From positions 7,502,001-7,566,000 of the forward strand of contig NC_083566.1 in NCBI RefSeq assembly GCF_019925205.1: a stretch of DNA of 64,000 bases, written 5' to 3'. The notes below the pieces were generated by a model. That model did not search any database, was not told the origin of the DNA, and was given only the letters and a program-made list of their open reading frames with translations. Source of the DNA: Metopolophium dirhodum. Lineage: Eukaryota > Arthropoda > Insecta > Hemiptera > Aphididae. Both the position numbers and the translations under genes were made by a program. Below are positions 60,352 through 64,000 of the stretch, piece by piece; the stretch's first letter is position 1; each line of letters begins with the position of its first letter.

Positions 60352-61000
60352 AATGCAAATTACAACGACGCACGCGGTCGAGGTGGCGCGGAGTACACGC
60401 GCGCACACACACGCGCACGCATAAACACAACACACACGCGCACCCGTGCACACTAAGCCCCCCAACTGTAGATCCCTTCCGACTCCTTCAACGACGACGA
60501 CCACCACCACTATCCACCGCCTGTCCACCGACCGCGGTCTAGGGTATTGATTTATGTACACATAAAGTCCGCGTAGAGGTACAATACACACACACAGTCG
60601 GACAACGGAGATGCCTTCGAGGAGATAATTATTGTTCGACTGTGTGTCCTTCCGCGGCGGTGTTGGTCCGCCGCCCACCACCCTCTGCACCCTAATGCCA
60701 GAGATCCGCTTGCCCGGCCACGCGCGGACTCCTTCAAAGTTTTCGGGAACAAAACCGGCAAACTTGCCTCTGTTACGAACGCGCCCGCGCGCGCGCGCGC
60801 GTGTGTGTGTGTCAGTGCGTTGTATATCGTATATGCACATAAATTTGTCATCCTCCTCACATGACAAGTCGACCAAACGGTTTGTGCGTATAAGAGTACA
60901 TTATGTGGTCATTGTGTTGTATATAATATTATAATATAATATATGCACCTTTCTGTACACCAAGATGTTCACCTCCACCGTGTATATATATTATATATAC
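60352..61000. other. Microsatellite-rich end of the island
   Basis: AC/GC dinucleotide runs at about 60403-60440 and 60782-60811, and CCA repeats at 60500-60512. Long frames on both strands come from these repeats. No gene. Confidence 0.5.
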
Positions 61001-61500
61001 CACTCACGAAAACTGGCAAGCAGAAGCGTTTAATCTAACGAGTTAAGTAAATAATCGTCCAAGAAATAGAAATCTATATAAAACTATTTAGTATATATGT
61101 AATAGTATGTGGTAGCGCAATTGGCGGGTATGGGATTGGGGGCCTTGAAGAAGCTTTTAATCACCCCCAAAAATAGACAGGAAAAAAGGCTGCAACAAAA
61201 ATTCAAACCATTGCAAGGCTAGATTGTATGTATACCTACCATATTGCCCGTGACAGATAGGGTTAGGTTAGGTACTTACGTAATATTTCTAGTGCAACTT
61301 TACTGCCTTAAAAGTGACAATAGAAAAAAAAAAAATGAAATTCATAAATTTAATGTTACCTATGTTCATTTAAATTGTTATTCTTTTATCCATTATTATC
61401 TATAATATACTATTGTGTAAAATAATTTCATTCTATCTAATATTATGATAGACTTATGGTAGGTAGTTCAAGTTACCTATTTACTCTCCGTCCTGAAAAA
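61001..61500. other. AT-rich spacer
   Basis: Contains a GTTAGGTTAGG word near 61261. No gene or element is recognised. Confidence 0.45.
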
Positions 61501-61914
61501 TTCCCTTAAATTATACTTTATAACATAAATATTCTAGTACAAAACGAAACCGATTACTTACTAAAATAACACTGGACAAACAGTTAACCTGGAAAGTGGA
61601 AACCGAGAGAAAAATAGCCAACACTAGACTGCATATTTTTCGTCCCCTTTTAAAGTCTAAATTAAATTTCAAAACCCAACTACACCTATACAAATCTAGG
61701 ATCAGATCAGTTTGATCACTTCCAATCTACTTATTTACCCAATCCAAACTTTCCAAAATATGTCTCGTGGTATTTAATTAACATAACATCACATACTTAG
61801 ATCTACTAATTTTGATTATTAATGATCTTGCTAAACTTTATTACGAACATTTAAATTCAAAATTAAACTGTAACACTTCAATAAAAAATATGGCCTCTCT
61901 TTCTATCCCTAATA
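61501..61914 (+). pseudogene. Decayed Jockey-type LINE ORF2 C-terminal region
   Basis: From 61569 to 61714 a plus frame reads TLDKQLTWK, then KIANTRLHIFRPLLKSKLNF and QLHLYKSRIRSV, the region just after the reverse transcriptase in Jockey-like ORF2 proteins (compare the LGVTIGRKLTF region at residue 732 of the intact LINE). Just upstream a TAA replaces the expected Gly codon. Beyond 61714 the match continues in shifted frames (IQTFQN and later LAKLYYEHLN near 61829). It is clearly divergent from the intact LINE, so it is an older, different element. Confidence 0.7.
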
Positions 61915-63130
61915 AGTGATAATTCTCCTATCCGAAACAGGAACTGCAGTTGAAATCGCGACTTATTAAACTAACTATCTAAATATAATATAAATAATTA
62001 AACGCAGATGTATTACTATTGTAGAGTAACATCCCCTTAACTCCAGTACTCCACTTATACAAGTATCATCAAAATTATTATTACTTTATACTTATCGTAC
62101 AGATTGTTTTGTTTTACATTTTTAATAAAAAAAAATATGTGTATGTATTATAATACAATTGTTATTATAATATTATTGTTCGTAAATTGAAGAATAGGTA
62201 GGTATTTATATTTATTTATAAATATCATGTATTAATTGATTTTATAAAGAATCATAATATAATAATATATGATTATTGTATATTATGTTATTTTCTGTAC
62301 GGATATTTTTATTTAAAAAAAAAACCAAATTGTGAATAATTTAAATTTATTACGCGTAATTTATTGTTGCGACATTAACATATTATTATTCAAATTGTAA
62401 CTATGTCCAAGCAAAGATTTTATCTAAATATTGAAGAATAGCTAATAGGTAAAGGTTAACAAGGTAAGGTACAAGAAAAGTAACAAAAATTAAAATTATA
62501 TACTCCAGCATTTCAACAACAATTTGTTTTATTCTATATTTCTATTTTTTAGTAAGTAATAGTTAGTATTAATGCCAGTTAATACGATATTATAGTAATA
62601 ATGTATATAGGTACTATATACATTACTATACTATACTAGGTAGTAGGTAGTATCTACATATAAATATTATAAACACGTGTCATATAAAATGTGTATCACG
62701 TTTTTAACTCTCCGAAGCGTGAGAAAAAAATACCTACTTTTAATCAGTAGCATCTATCTCTTTCTTTATTATATAAGTTTATGTTTTTTTTATAATAACT
62801 TGCAAGCCACTAGAAATAATGTTTAATTCTGTGATATTGTTTTAAATATAGTAAAACGTTATTCTTTTAAGTTTTGACAAATAGGTACTTACAATAGCGT
62901 ACTTACTATATACTATACTTACTACTTACTATATTGGCTACCTACTATCGCACCAAATATTAGGTACCTATGAATCAATAATTGTACCAACCTATTGTTT
63001 TGTTAATTTTAAATTTGTTAAATAATAGATACATGTTATCATGTTTATAAATTAAACGATTGCCAGTTGTTGATAAATTAATTTCAAAAATACAATTGAT
63101 ACTTGTATACAAATGAATGTATAGTGTATA
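61915..63130. other. AT-rich non-coding DNA
   Basis: Contains direct and inverted TAGGTAGTA-type words (62625-62655 and 62900-62945). No gene. Confidence 0.5.
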
Positions 63131-63225
63131 CAGTGCCACAACAACCACAAGGGTAGCCGGGGCAATGCCCCTGTAGAGGGTCTCTAATTGTTGGCTCAGG
63201 GGGCCCCGCATATATTTTAAATTTT
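63131..63225. mobile_element. GC-rich transposon-end-like fragment
   Basis: Starts CAGTGCCAC, a hAT-like terminal word, and holds the hairpin GGGGC, AAT, GCCCC (63160-63172) and GGGGGCCCCGC (63198-63208). It is an isolated GC-rich patch in AT-rich DNA, and no matching second end is visible nearby. A similar CAGTGCCACCAGA word is near 58964. Confidence 0.25.
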
Positions 63226-63369
63226 TAAATAATTGCATTGTAATCTAATGTTTAAGTCAAATAAAAAATATTAAATAAAAATATTTATTTTCATAATTTA
63301 TTATGCTATCTAATTTGTTTCACATTTTTGTTTTATTGTATTTTTTCCATACCTACCTAGGTACATATT

Positions 63370-64000
63370 GCATATTAAGTTTTGAGGGAATTTTTACGCA
63401 AAATCGGTTTTACACAAAATCGATTTTGGTTTCTAGTGTAACTTTAAAACAAATTAACGTATATACATGAAATTTTCACTAGTCATTTATATTTGCATTT
63501 TCTATACACGATAACATTTTCAAAATATTTTGATTGGTTTTGAACTGTTTAGGAACTTTTTCTTTTTCCAATTGTATTAATCTTTTTTTATCAATGCCAA
63601 TAAAACTTTATTTGTTGGGTCAAAAAGCTTTAAAATGTAATACAAGGCTCCTACTTTATTGTTACAATGACATTTGAAAAATATTAAAAATCCTTAGTCA
63701 CAGTTTTTATTTATAAGCATTTAAAGTACAAATATTGACAAAATACGGAAAAATCACAAAAATTAGCAAATTATTTTTAGTTGAGAATTCATAAAAATTT
63801 TTCTTTTTAAATCTAAGATTTTAAAATGTAATACAAGATCCTTCATAAATTTGTCTACCTTTATCAACAAAAAAAATGTCTACAAGCAAATCATATTAAA
63901 TTATTATGAGCGTTTGAAATTCATATTTTTACAATATTGGATTCACTGGATTTCTCATGTAGCGGTTTTGTTATTTTATTGTTATTCAAAAACGAATAAC
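63370..64000. mobile_element. Dispersed repeat, GATTCTGAG family, fragment c (runs off the window)
   Basis: Shares with fragment a the ordered words TTTTTACGCAAAATCGG, AAAATCGATTTTGG and GTGTAACTTTAAAA, and with 56680-56710 the AAAAAGCTT...AAATG...AGGCTCC pattern. Neither terminal repeat lies inside the window, and the right end is cut by the window edge. Confidence 0.5.

Noticed and set aside
59924..60876. Long Pro/Arg- and Val-rich minus-strand frames at 59.9-60.9 kb
   Set aside because: They are opposite the CBM14-like frames or lie over AC/GC repeats and show no domain.

Overview
The window looks like nuclear DNA of an arthropod, most likely an aphid. The support is a very AT-rich background with short GC-richer islands, an insect-type TTAGG telomeric tract, a tRNA-derived SINE, Jockey-clade LINEs, several TA- and 8-bp-flanked inverted-repeat transposons, and the short word TAGGTA/TACCTA recurring throughout. 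The species is an inference. No bacterial-type operon, rRNA, CRISPR array or intact conventional host gene is visible, and nearly all long reading frames belong to one retrotransposon.

Layout. 1-14.3 kb: AT-rich DNA with one SINE (1870-2043), one TA-flanked MITE (6522-7267) and a GC/CT-rich island (about 8.0-8.9 kb). 14.3-26.4 kb: a dense mobile-element block made of a pogo/Tigger-like relic, a hAT-like MITE and a probable solo LTR (16338-26408) split by a head-to-tail dimer of a complete Jockey-clade LINE. Each unit is about 4.47 kb with intact ORF1 (zinc-knuckle nucleic-acid-binding protein) and ORF2 (endonuclease plus reverse transcriptase). An 11-bp sequence, GGTCAAATCTA, lies before, between and after the two units, and the two units appear identical except for their short AAAGC-repeat 3' tails. 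26.4-42 kb: AT-rich DNA, a CT/GC-rich island at 28.6-30.3 kb, a second copy of the same SINE on the minus strand (31000-31288), a reverse-transcriptase relic (33.7 kb), a coding-like minus-strand relic (35.4-35.8 kb) and a microsatellite-rich island at 40.5-41.8 kb. 42-46 kb: a dispersed repeat, a 533-bp transposon with a perfect 8-bp target duplication, an interstitial TTAGG tract and a second MITE copy. 46-64 kb: AT-rich DNA with islands at 47.7, 51 and 59.6-60.9 kb, a candidate minus-strand exon (58.3 kb), a frameshifted chitin-binding (CBM14)-like region behind a good TATA box (59.6-60.35 kb), and a decayed Jockey ORF2 end (61.5 kb).

Function. In the LINE, ORF1 would coat the RNA, and ORF2 would nick the target and copy the RNA by target-primed reverse transcription. 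The insertion site is just downstream of the solo LTR's TATA box, so the LINE could be transcribed either from its own Inr/DPE promoter or from the captured LTR promoter. The SINE and the MITEs are non-autonomous and depend on enzymes encoded elsewhere. The island sequences could be promoters or first exons of host genes, but nothing here identifies such a gene securely.
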